Assembly (NCBI RefSeq): GCF_000002075.1 | Contig: NW_004797486.1 | Span: 662,549-726,548, forward strand | Direction: 5' to 3' | Length of the DNA: 64,000 nt | Origin: Aplysia californica | Taxonomy: Eukaryota > Mollusca > Gastropoda > Aplysiida > Aplysiidae | Shown here: piece by piece, positions 1-13,200 of the stretch | Layout of the letters: each line of letters opens with the position of its first letter | How positions within the stretch are numbered: the stretch's first letter is position 1 | Notes under the pieces: generated by a model | Told to the model about the DNA's origin: nothing | What the model saw: only the letters and a program-made list of their open reading frames with translations | Databases searched by the model: none | Program-made: the position numbers and the translations under genes

Positions 1-974
1 GGGGGGGGGGCTGAGCTCTGTAGGTAACGATAGTAATATATCAGTCTGCTATAAGTAGTAGCAGTATTCTGACAGTAAGCTCAATAAAAGCCATATTATT
101 TTTTTGCGTAAACAGTTGAGGATAATAGCACAACATCAACAAAAAATAAAAGTAGACCACCCCAGGGTTCGACTCAATCAGAAAATTTAAGGTAAATATG
201 TACATCTGACTGCGCAGGGGAGAAAAGGGAAAAAAAGGATCAAGAAACAAACAACAAATACCATGGGTCTCTTACCCATCACATCTTTCAACCACTCGCA
301 TTACATTGGAGCAAAAAACAAAAGTCAGAATGTTTACAAACCTCTATGATGTTTTATTTGTTAAGAAAGATCAAACTCCATTTAGTACTTTTATTCATGC
401 CAGTGACAAAAGCATCAAATTGACAAACCCTTCATCAACTGTTTGTCATCATTATCAAACACATCAGCCTGACACATAATGAGTAAACAACCCTAGCTGA
501 TATTGGACGTACAAAAAACGGTGAACAAAGTTTTAAAAATTGAACTACAACCACATTTCACACGAGAAGTTACAATTTCAATCACAGACTCTCGATTTCC
601 CAAAACAAGATTTAGATTTTACTTCTACACAAGTCATGCAAGTGCTGAGAAAATTTGGAAAAATCTCGAAAACAAACGCTGACAGTAGCACAACACTTCC
701 AACTTATCTTTGATGGAACGCTAACCCCAATTGAAATTATACTCTCCTCAAAAATCAAGGGAAAATATTTCATGTAGTAAACGAATGAAACAAATCACCT
801 TAATCCCAATGCTGATCAGCACAACAATATGCTTGAAAGTAATGAAAGACAAATCAAAGCTAAAGATTGTCCTTCTTTGTAAAGTATTACTAAATCCCTG
901 TGAATCATTAGCTTATTTTCTTTATTTCTGGGTCTCATAGGGCGATAACCAATAACACAATTAATTAGAGGTTA
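1..974. other. No gene seen
   Basis: AT-rich sequence beginning in a poly-G run. Short frames only, none with family resemblance or splice context. It lies downstream of SPTLC1. Confidence 0.6.
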
Positions 975-978
975 CAAG

Positions 979-1611
979 TAGTCAAACCTCGTTACCTAGG
1001 GACGAGCACAAAGTTGGCGGTATTTCGGGGCTAGCGGTATAACGGGGTCCTCTTAAATAGCACTGACTGCCCATTGACTAGGGTAATGATTCTGTGACTA
1101 CTGGATGAAGGACAATATAATATTGAGAGACGTTTACCCTAGCAGTCAAGCATGGTAGAGAGAAACTGGCCAATCTTGCCTTTCTACATCTATCTAGCAC
1201 AATCACCATTTGCAAGGGAAATTCAACAAGCAACCACTTACATGTATAGCTCCAGCTGAACTTTACATAAATCAAAATTGAATATTTCTGCTGTATCGGA
1301 AGCTAGGCTATGTGTCAATGTTCCCCTGGACGTTTAATTTCTTTTAACCTGATGCCCGTCAGTCCTCCTGAGACCTGTCACGTGAACTTGAGTGTGAATC
1401 CTAAGAATACCTGGCGATGCCAAAAATTTTGCCAGCAAGCCAAGGTGGCACGGTTTCTTTGAAGTTTCACAGGGCGACTTTAGAAGGCACAAATATTATG
1501 TTTATATTGGCATTCCTTTTCATACATAGGCAAAACCCGGTGGTAAGAGAGGCTAGTGGTATAATGGGGGGGGGGGGGGGGGGGGGAGAAAGATTTAATG
1601 AGGTTTGTCTG
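979..1611. mobile_element. Decayed short inverted-repeat element
   Basis: Left GTCAAACCTCGTTA (981-994) and inverted right GACAAACCTCATTA (1609-1596). GGCTAGCGGTATAACGGGG near 1029-1047 recurs as GGCTAGTGGTATAATGGGG at 1550-1568, just inside the other end. A poly-G run (1566-1586) lies at that subterminal repeat. Confidence 0.4.
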
Positions 1612-4213
1612 TTTAAACCAAACAATATGCAACAAAATATTCCTCATCACAGAAAAGAGAAAACACTGTAAGAATGGCTTTCTCCACCTTTCCCCTCACA
1701 TGCATGGAGGGGAGGTGTGGTCAGAGCATGAGCCCATGGGCAGCTGATTGATGTATGCTGGTGTTATAACAATAATTGATGAAAACAGAAATCATGAAAT
1801 TGAAACTGTCATCAATGATATTTTTAAAAAAAACAACCTCTCATTGGTTCAAGAGCTGAGAGCATGCCAGAAGATGAAATTAAATAATTTTGATTAGTTC
1901 TTTACATTGAGCATGACTTTTTAACATAACAGTCTTTCTAGAGGCAAGGCCTGCAAGTTGCTATTTGCCTGTAATTCTAATGCAATGAAAAGCATGGACA
2001 TCGTGGACAGAAATAAACCCATCACACATTCAAATATATGATCCTAGGGTCTCTGTTCAATCCGTAAAACAACCATCAGCCCTGTAAGGCCCTATCTCGT
2101 CATGCCGGCCACAAACAGAGTTACTCTTTTCCTTAAGTTCACATTGTTTTAGAACATCAGAACCTATATATGCTATTTCAGTTAGCTACACTACAAATAA
2201 GGAGATAGAGAAGAAAGAGCCACAGACAAATTACAAAAATGAAAAAGCCAAATGAGTATTACAATCAGCATTTCTCCAAATTTGGTTAAAAAAACACACA
2301 AAAAAACCTCTTTTCTTCAAAATAAAAACTTTTTATCTCATTTACTTTCTTGGACAAGCATATAACACTTCCTTAAATTTTCTATTGAATCAGCACATAC
2401 ACAGATCTCTATGTAAACACAGCAATCAGACTAGTCAACCATTCATCGAACGAACAAGGGACATTTATTATCAAAGAATTAACATAAACAGGTGGAAATT
2501 TTGTTATTCCATAGTAAGACAAGATGTGTATCATTCGACCCACATATGCAAATATTAATTCAATGAATTATATTCACCACCGGTGTGAGCACGGAGGATG
2601 TTAACTAACTTAACTGTGGGCTTTTGTTTCAGCACTTACAGCTGCCATAAAGGTGAATATTCAGAACCAATAGAAGGCATGTCAGTTAAGTACTGTAAAA
2701 CATCTCTCACTGCTTTACATTTTTGTTAAGCAAGTAAATTTTTTTTCAAATTCTTTCCCAATCACCAGCATTCACAAAAGGCGGGCAAAACATTATGAAA
2801 AAGCAAAACCTGCACGATCTCCAATAAAATTAAATCAAAGCAACCAAAGAAAGACACAGACACTAGACATTACAACGACAAACACAAGACAAAATTATTA
2901 AAACTGCTGCAAATCCAACACACTAAAACCCGAATTAATCCAGAGCTTTGAACCAAGGACAAAAACAAGCTAGAAATACCATTTTCAGGTTCTCTTTCAT
3001 TACAAGCTTGTGCCTTGTAGTATTTTCAAAGTAGCAGATTTAACAAAATAATAAAGTCAGTAAACTGTTCCAAATCAAACCGCTAAATTGTTCCTGTCCT
3101 GCACCACCATATATACAGATATTTATTCAGTACAAGCTACAGTATAAATGTATAAAAGCATTTTCCTTTAGCAAAACAATAGGCAGCAGGGCTAAATATA
3201 CAAAGTACAGCCTAGGATTTAAAAAAAATAATTTACAAACTTTTCATTTAACAAAAACTTTCGGGAAAAAGTTAAAAAATCAGTAAAAATAACTTACATG
3301 GAAAAGCAGAATGCTATAAATTCAGGCAGAGTATCTGAGGTAAAATCTTTACACATTTACTTCTTCATCACATTAAGTTTCAAGACAAATTCAAGACAAA
3401 AAATGAAACAAAAGAAGCACAGAACCTCAACTTCATTGATTACAAAATTATTAGAAACAATCACAAAATACAAGTTCTTTGGGGGTAAGAAAAAAGTAGA
3501 AAAAGTATAGAACTATTTGAATGAGAACACTCAAATGATAAAGGAAGGGACTCTGCTGAAAGAAAAATCTTAACTTTATGTCTGAAAAAAGAAGAAAAAA
3601 ACAGAAGCATTGTCAACATAATAAAGTGAAAATAACTTAATGAATATCTGCTCACATTCTCTCCAAACTTTTACGGCATGTTGGCAATTACACTTAAGTT
3701 GAGTGGAACAAAATCAGTTCCTAGAAATTAGCTTTAGGAATAATGCTGCACTCTTCAATGCATCTGCTTTAGAGTCAACAGCCCATGTGACAGGGGATAA
3801 ACGTGAAAGATACAAAACCCTTTAAACAAAAGGGTTATCAGTACGTCATTGTCACTGCCTACCAAAGAAAAGTCTGATTTAATTTTGAAGTTAAGGGAAA
3901 AAAAAGAAGAAGAAAAAGTAAGAAAATACATTTCTAAAATGACTTTACTATTCTCATCACGCTGACTTCTATCTCTCTAACCCACAAATGTTTCACTGAA
4001 GGATAGAAAGAAATTGAAGAAAAAAAAGTAAATTTCAAATTCTAAAAAAACAGCTACACCAGTATGAAGGCATGAAAAATGAGCATCAAACCAAACAAAG
4101 TAAAAAGAAGTAACTGAAAAAGAGATGGGTAAAATTTTCAGGAAATGTTCATTATGCACGTAATATCAGCTGTATTCTCGCCTCAGACATCTAGGTCCAG
4201 GGATGATAACAGC
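1612..4213. other. SPTLC1 downstream region, probable 3' UTR, no coding seen
   Basis: AT-rich. Minus-strand poly(A)-signal candidates (TTTATT on the plus strand) occur, for example near 3122 and 2465, but I cannot tell which is used. Confidence 0.5.
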
Positions 4214-4277
4214 TCAGCGAGAGGCAGCAAGGGCAGGCTGATGCTCCACAGAGTCCATAGCACTGGTCATATCCAAT
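4214..4277 (-). CDS. SPTLC1: SPTLC1 exon 15, possible 20-residue C-terminal extension
   Basis: After a good acceptor (TTTTCTCAG) the frame from exon 14 stays open: [20 protein letters not shown] and then TGA. No counterpart exists in human SPTLC1. Supported by a perfect GTAAGT donor, frame agreement and higher GC than the flanks; it could instead be untranslated. Confidence 0.55.
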
Positions 4278-7200
4278 CTGAGAAAAGAAAGAGGACAGGA
4301 ATGATGAAAAGATTTTCAAACAAAAATGTAAGAAAAAAACAAACACAACAAAAAAACAAAAAAATTGTTTACCCGCAAGGAACTTCTAATTCATAATGGT
4401 AACAACAATAAATCACAGGGCAAAGCTATCTATAATAAATTCCTCACAGCCCAGCCATTGTATTTGAGCAATGCCTGGGTCAAGGACACACACCAGTGAA
4501 TGCTTTCACAATTACATTCCTTGACAATCTTTGTGAACTTGCAGTCACTACATGCCTCAATAGACCTAATCAATGACATTTTAAGACTGTGTTTAGATAA
4601 GTGTAAAGTTCAAAACTACTAGTACCAACATTTTCCTCCTACACGCCCACATAACACTTACTGAGAAGAGAGCTTCTGGAAAACCAGCTCAAAGGATTCG
4701 GAAAGAACTCGTATCACAGTATCAATTTCCGTGTCGGTCAGTTCACAGTTCACAGTCAGACGAATGCTGAAATATACACATGTATTACTATAGTACTTTA
4801 AAAAAAGAAGACACTTCATGTAGAGATGTTGTTGATCAACAGTAAACATCTCAACAGCACAATAACAAGTACATTTTCCTAGGAATTTATCCTGAACAAA
4901 AATAAAAGCAACACATATCAGGTATATGAAGCAAAACCTATTTTTCAAGATCATTAAAAAAAATGTGTACTACACTACAGCAAATCTTACTAAAAGGAAC
5001 AGTTTAATAGACAGAAAGCAATTTTGACACCAGTGTGATTGTTATGATGGTAATGCTTTTGCCACTGTTCACTTTTAATTCCTGAACTGGGAAGTTGTTT
5101 CATCAAGTATTTCTGTCTATCTGCAGGAGAGGCTGAACCTCAATCAGCCCGGGTAGGCTCTGACAGGCAGGGTCAAAGTAGCCCGCCTCCCAATCTATCA
5201 AAATTTTTTCCATAGGGACGATGACCTTTCCGATCAGAACTTTAAGGACCAGATCAGGGTAACTTTCCTTTATCTTGACAGCCTTTAAATGGGCCTACAT
5301 CAGTAAACGTAAAAGAGATTATGTAAGGAAATATGTGCAAGTCAAAAACACTCTTCAAGTCTCCTGTGTAACGTTAGTTTAATCAACTACTTGGACTGTT
5401 CAAAACCCTGATGAAATACAACATTACCACTGGAAAACATCTGGAATATAACAGGACAAGTGACCCCCCCCTCCTCCCAAAAGAAAAAAAAGCATGCCTC
5501 ATGCATTGTTGCACGAGGAGTATCACAGGAAGAAGTTTTTTCAAACCCACCTTGGGGGCATCAAGGAGTGCTCCTCTGGTTCCAAGTAACGGGCAACAGT
5601 AAGAGCAACGCCAGAGCTCATCGCCTGAAGAGACATCAAATGTTGTACCCCTGAGATGCTAAGTTTGTTTGAGTTCAAGTGATAAAGTAATTCCATCAAC
5701 AGTTAGAGCTTAGCAATGCCCATCGAAATAATAAAGGTTCTTACAAGCAGGGGGAAAGGCAAAATAAAAGCCATAAATGTTACCAAGTTCTGAATCAGAT
5801 GAGCCAGCATAAAGACAGCCAATTCACTAAAGGCGAACTCCACAGTACTATTCACTCAAGCACATATGAACTTTATTGTAAGGGGGTGTGCATTTCTATG
5901 TTGTTGTTGTTGTTGTTGTTATCGATCCAGCAACAGCTGGCCTCTCGCCCTTCTGTCCAATGCCATGTAGTGTGCATTTCTATTGTTAGCACTGATTTTC
6001 AGCCAAGCTCATTAGCCAGAACAGCAGCCTCAGGTCTCAGTGTGAGAGGACTCGCTGTCTAGATCTGGCCCACTCATGACATGTTCAGATCCTGTGTCTT
6101 CAATGATGTCCCTTTCTTAACACCCTATATTCCCCATCTTACCCATAATTTTATAAAATGGCAAATGTAAGTCAAAAAGTGAAATTTGCTGCCTTTTTAA
6201 CCCCTTCATTTCCTTAAGACGTACCTGGTATGTCACAAAAATACATAATTGTACGTCACGGAAGTTGGCAAAAGTTGCCGCTCCTGGTTGCCTATACGAC
6301 ATTACATCATGTACGTCACACTAATAATCTGGCTCTAATTCTTCTGAACTGAGTCTCCTCTTGCCCTCTTTTGTCCAGTCCTAATATTATGTTTCATGAA
6401 AAATAGTAGCAGCTACTGAGTCAAACTGAAAAAAAAACAACCCAGGACAATACAACTCTAAACGAGTGCACTGAGATTATCACCTCATCAACGACCATCT
6501 GAAGGGTTTGAAGGTCAAGGTCACGATCTTCTGCTGGTTCTGTTAGTTGAATGTGCTTGATGGGGGAAATGGGGATGCCAACAATGTTCACTCCAGAAAT
6601 ACTGCAACAAAATGGGGGGAATAAAAGGAAGCACAGGATTTTATACAAATATAATATGCATATCAAAAGAAAAGTCATAACTCGCCCGAGAAGAAAAACA
6701 AAGGACAGACAGGTCACGTCGGTAGCCTAGTGGTTAGGCAACCGAACTCGTAATCGTGAGATTGAGGGTTCCGGGGTTCGAGCCTCAGCTGGGTCTGACG
6801 TTGTGTCCTTGGGAAAGGCACATTACACGAACTTCCCACTTGGCTTGGTCCTATTGGAGACAGACGTTAAACTAGGAGGTCCCGCCCCTTAAATAACCTA
6901 AAAGTGTTGATAGGGGTGTTAAACCCATACCATTTCATTTTTCAAAGACAGACAAGAAAAGGTAAAATTAAAACATGGAGGTAAAGATCTTAAGCTTAAT
7001 GACTCAATGAAATAGACGGCAGAGCATTCATTACAGCAACTAATTGTTAATAAGTTAACACCAACGATACAAAATTTCGGGCAGTGCGTCATTCCAAAGA
7101 AAAAAACGGTGACCTCAGAAGCATTAAGATGTCTAAATACTCGCTCTGAAGGAAAAAAATTAACAAGCAACAATTCTAAAAAGCCCTTCTTTAGTGCGCA

Positions 7201-10200
7201 TTGTACCCCACTGTACCCATGTCAATAATTTGGCTAGATGTATTCTTACCACAGGTATATTATGCCAATTGCACCTAAACTTGAAGCCACGAACCTCAAC
7301 ATACGCTGACCAAACATAAGTAAACATTAAGCTTGCCAGAGACTGAGTGGCCATAGGAATTTGCCTCCTCAGCATTCTTTTACGAGGCAGTATAGGGCTT
7401 TCCCTGTACAAACGGTAAAATTATCAGTAGATATTCAGTAAAATGCAGGGATCAAAACATCCGTCAATACTCACTTTTCCAGTTTTGCATGCAGTTTCTC
7501 GCTGGCTTCTCTCAGGTCCACCAACATGCCTGAACAAAAAAATATCAAAAACAGTCAGTCCCCACAGCAAATAAGAGTACATGTACAAAACTGAAGACAA
7601 CATCTAGACATGTGCATTCCTTGCAGTGAATGAGGAAAGAAGAGTAGGTTTAACAATTTAGCTCCTGGGGATTTGTCCTGGTGCATGAACCAAAATCATG
7701 AAAAAAGGCAGTGCTCTATTAATCCTTTTACTGATCAAACATAACTCTTTTTGCTTACTTCAGCGTAGGAACTATGAATATCAGAAACAGTTGTAAATGG
7801 AACTAGGTAATTTAGCAAGAGAAGATAAGTTCCTGCTAATACCTTACCTCGAAATTAAGGAGTCTCTAATACAGCATCAGGATAAATATCCTACAACCAC
7901 TAATGCTTAGAGCGCTGTTACAGCTTTTTGTCACTTTTGTTTTTCAAACTACTTACTTACCAAGTTTGCTCTCAATAAACATACACCGAAAAACATAAGT
8001 GCTCCATCAATTTCCGACCCACGTCCCCTTTATATCATGCTGCAAACTGTCTCAACAATTTTATCTGTATTACCTGTCCTGGGCAACAACGTCATTGCAC
8101 AGCGGACAGGTCCATAAGTGCTCAGTTCCCCCAAGCACCAAAGCCTGCAAGGTATCAATACAATTTTATCTTAATTTAGGAAACATTATAGAGCCACAAC
8201 TTACTTGGTTTCTCCTGTAACATCTTCAGTGACTGAATGGCTGATGACGCCAGCATGGGGGGCTGAGAGGCTGAGAAACAGTATCCCAGACCAGACAAAC
8301 GCTGATAGAGAGAAATAACAACTGCCATCAGTAAAGTTTTAGTGTTAGTAAGTGTTTTATAGCACTTGCAACACAATAAGCTCATATAAGTGCCGAAGAT
8401 TAGAAGTTTTACAAGAGAGTAAGTAACAAACACAAAAAAGAAGGAGGAGAGATAAGGACGATAGATGTTTGATAGGAAAGAATAAGCAAACCACACCAGA
8501 GCACCCGCCAACCACCCACTGTCATCAGTAAAGAATATGCACCTCCTTTCACAGACAGCACAACACAGAGACAGATATCAAAATAACAACCAGAAGAGAA
8601 TATACGCACTCTTACAAGGATTACTTGGCATTTTGAGCTTTCAGAACAGACTGAGGCACCTTGGTGAACTAAAATACAAAAGAAGAGTAGTTATAACAAA
8701 ATGAGGTTTCCCACGCCAACAGTACAACGATTGTCTCACCCATATAACATGATGTATATGTGTGTGTGCCTAAAGAAAGGTACCAAAAGTCGCCATAGAC
8801 TATTTTGAGCTACAGGCTGAAAACGACCAAAAAAAACCCCAACTTTTTTTTACTAAAACGTGTTTCCATTAAAAAATGATAGTTCCTCCATTTTTTAATA
8901 ATGTGTCTAAAGGTTTTTTTTTATTGATTTGACTTATAAATATTTTATTTTGAATAATTTTGAGACGAGGGTATTTTTTAAAGAGATAATGAAAACTGCT
9001 TTTAGAAGGTGTTAAAATTTATTCTTGAAGCATGTTTTCTCTTCCCCGTTATGTTTACCAATGAATTCTAATCATAATTTGATGTCGACTAAATGCCAAA
9101 TTGGAAATTAATTTTCCATGAATAAATACATTAGAAAGAAATGAATCTTTTTTTTTTCAAGTTTGTATGCGTCCCAAATTTAAAAGCTGATTTTCTCAAA
9201 ATAAATCTTTATACCCTACCTCACAAAAAGTGCAATATTTCAAAAACTACTTGAGAATCTCAAAAATTAAAAAACCCAGTGTTCAGGTGGAAAAAGTTCA
9301 TCATTCAGCTTTCTATTTCACACACAGCACCTTTACTCAAAAATACACCAAAAATTTGTTGTCTTCGTTTGTTTTAGTAGAGGTTTTACGGCGCTCGCAA
9401 CTGTATAAGGTTATATGAGCGCCAGAAGATTAGAGGTGATACAAGAGAGTAAAAAACATTAAAAAAAGAAGGAGGAGAGATAAGGACGATAGATGTTCGA
9501 TAGGAAAGAAGGAGCAAACCCCACCAGAGCACCCACCAACTACCCACATTTGTTGTCTTTAATTCACCCACTGCCGTACCCTCAGAAAAAACATACTCCA
9601 TTACCACAACTCCTTGGTTTCAATTTCCTATTTCTGTTCCAGCATGTTGGTTCAGGCACTCATCAGTTTTTGAGGACATGGATAATATTGGCATAATCTT
9701 AACTGACTGACTACGGTTCCGGTCACCGGTACCAGACCAACAGTCAGTCCACTGATACAGATCCCAGACGAGATGGACTTTGCAGTTTTATTCCGAAAAT
9801 TGTGCTCCCGTCACATCAACGGAAACGGACTCCAGTGCTAGTTTTACTACTTCTTTCGTTTTGCGTCCAGTTTGGTGGAAATTGCATGGTAAGTTTTTAA
9901 GCAATTGAAGGTGAAGGACAATCACCTCAGCTAAAGTTCAACTGACCGGAATTGGCGTTATGTTTTGTCGATATTCACGTCGAAGTAACAGTCAAAGAAA
10001 CAGGCATTCCTTGGATATAGAGTCAAAAGTGCTCTGCAGTAAATGAGTTAAGTAGAACTTTTTTTGAGATTCAAAGTGACAACTGCAACAGTTCATCAGG
10101 GAGTCTAAAAACAAGTACGAGAAACAAACCGCATTACGGCATTCACAAACAGCCCACACTGATTTAACATAACATTTTAATTTTTCCTTTTACATCAACC

Positions 10201-13200
10201 TGTCCACCAAAAATCCTAGTCTTGGGCAGAAGCATGAGAAAATTATGTGACATTATGTTCGCAAATGTTAGACTTAAGCAGCATTTGTCACTCAAGGGCA
10301 TTCATGAAATACAATATTAGATCTATTGCTTCCAGCACGGCCGCAAACTATTGATTTTGATTTTTAAGACGGAGAGATTAGTTATTTTTTAATAAATCAC
10401 GAACTCACATAAGGCCACATTCATTATTAATTACTGGGTTGACTCGCAGGCCAGACTAAAATTGCTTTCAACTATATCTGGCTTGCAGGCAGTCTACCCT
10501 TCATCAACACAGACAATCCTCCCTTCTGATTCCAAGGATAAGATGAAAATGTGTACGAGCTAGACAGAAGCACATCAACAGGAAATTTGCGATTTCATGC
10601 CAGTAAAAAGCTAGGGAGACAGAGACAGCACAGGGTATTGTAAACAAAAAGCCACAAAAACAACAGAATACCTGGTGGTCAATGATAAACTTTTTCCCAC
10701 AGCAGAAGCCACCAACAGATCCGATAGCATTCTCCAGAGAACAGGAGATCATGTCAATCTGGTCGGGTGAGATGTCGAAGTGTTCGGTTACCCCACGGCC
10801 AGTGGCCCCAAGTACACCAAATGACATGGTCTCCTCCAGAAAGATGCGAACCTTGTACTTCCATTTCAGCTCCACCTGAAAACCAGATTGAAACGAATTA
10901 ATAAAGACAAAACCATGGAAAAGTTAACATGACCAGTAGTATAAATGTTCCAATATTTGAGTATCCACATCGAAAATTATATTATAATGAAAAATTTATA
11001 ATTCTAAAGCAGCTTCATTGTTGTCATAATTTATCTGTGAACACTGTCAAAACAGTCTTATTTCTACTACTTTACATGTAACTCTATAGACCATACAGGG
11101 AGTTGCAGGGGTGCCAACTATACATAAAAGCCAGTTAAACAGAGATGTATTCATTGTATCTTTTGTATGTTGTTTCTGAGACTCCGAATGCAACTATTTG
11201 TGCTTTCTTGTGCGACCTGTACCCTTGCAGTTAGCAGTTTAGCTGATCGTGCAATACACGTAAGTGCACACAACTTTGTAAACATCAAATACTATCTCAA
11301 CATAGAGAACTCACCAGTTTTGGCAAAGGACAAATGTCGCCACTGTTCAAATAAAGACCTTCCACCAAAATGAAGCGACGAGTCACCTTGGCCTTTTTCG
11401 GGTTCTGTGAATACAATGTATTTGCAGTTGTTCAACAAACGGAAACAGACTTATCAGAAATAGAATTTATAGGCTGCAAACATAATGATGTGAAATCTTA
11501 CACATCTCAATTGTCACATTTAGATTACTTAGGAGGAGGGCTGCTTCAACCCTGCCAGTCAGCGTCAACCTTGAGCTGTGTAAGCACACAAATAGAAATG
11601 TGTGTTTTCATGTCATTTACAAATAAGTTGAACACAACCAATGAAAACAGAATCCCATATGGGTTCTTCCATGAGCAAAAAAAAAACCAAACAGAGGGCT
11701 CTGATTTTATCTTTGTGCTTGACAGGTCTATTGAATTGACAATGTCCAACTTTAGCTTTTCCTGAGATATATTCGAGGCAGGATTACAAAGGCAACAACA
11801 AAGAAAATCAGCTCACCTTCTTGTCTGCTTTGCTCTGCTCAATGAGCAAAGACTCGAGATGATCCATGTCATTGTGTCTGAACCAGCGTACGTGACTTCG
11901 GGAGGCCACCAGGCCCTTCTGTATTGCAAAGCACACACTCTCGTCTCTACAACAAACGGATACATTAAGGTAACAATTGGATGGTCCTCACATATATAGA
12001 AATATCTAAATGTGCACTAAGATTTTAGGCTAAATAAAAAGTGCAAGGATCAAATGCCTATAAACAAAGCGGGCCATCAATAAATATTCAGTCTGTACTG
12101 GTTATTTTTTTAAAACATGGATTCTTACTACACAGTTAAAAATAACCAATAGAACACTTCAGTAACTTGCTGCAAGGACACAGACAGAAAGAAATAATTA
12201 CAATTTTAAGAATGAAAACACAAAAAAATATTTCAGTTTGGTAGCATCAGACGACCTCAGTGTTTTCTTGTCGTATCCCCCATTTTTTACAGTGAAAATG
12301 TGACTTCTTCTTCAGCCCACTCTTTGTAATGAACTATTTTCACTGTTTAAAAAAATGGAGATACGACAAAAAAGCACCGAGGTCGTGATCTGATCAATGA
12401 TATAATGAACTTGATTCCCATAATTACTGTAACTAAATGTGGAACCACTCAGATACTGACGCAAAAATGAGATCTCCTCGCTTGGAGTAGGCAGGAATAG
12501 CACTGGCAATACATGCAAATCCATATGAGTACAAAATCGCCTCCTCACAGTTCATAAACTTGGACAGTTTGTCTTCCAACTCCAGGTGCACATCTGGTGG
12601 AGAAAAAAAAAAAGGGGGGGAGGCGCAAGGATGGTTACTAACTACAATTTCAAAAGCAAAGGACAACATCAGCACAACAAGATAGACCATTAATCTGAAT
12701 TTAACTAGTAGACCTACTAAACACAAATGTATGTCATTTCCAAGGTGGGGAACTTCACCAAATGGTAGGAGGGTAGAAAAGTAGAGAAGAAGAAAGAGAT
12801 GTTTCCATACCAAAGGAAACACCACACATGTACACCTGAGCTGTGTACTTAAGCCTATTATTAAACTACAACAGGGCATATTAGCAGCATCTGAGGAGAC
12901 ACGAAATTTAAAACATCAATCTTTATTCAGCACTCTTTGATTTTCTGCCATGAGATTGGCCTCATTAGCCACAAGAGGCACAATCACAAGATATAACATG
13001 TAGGCAATTACAACTCATACACCATAGCGACATGCTTTCAGTTTTATTAGCCTTCATGAACCAGGAGAAGAAAAAGCGTAAAATATCATAAAGAACCTTA
13101 CCCATGGTGCCATAAAATCCTCTTGGCCCACACGATCCAACCCCATAAACACGTAGGGCCTTCACAGCATCTTCCTGTAACAAAATTGGAGAATTTTCAA

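Noticed and set aside
12433-12879. Long minus-strand frame around SPTLC1 exon 6
   Set aside because: Only 12593-12461 is conserved; the remainder is intron read-through.
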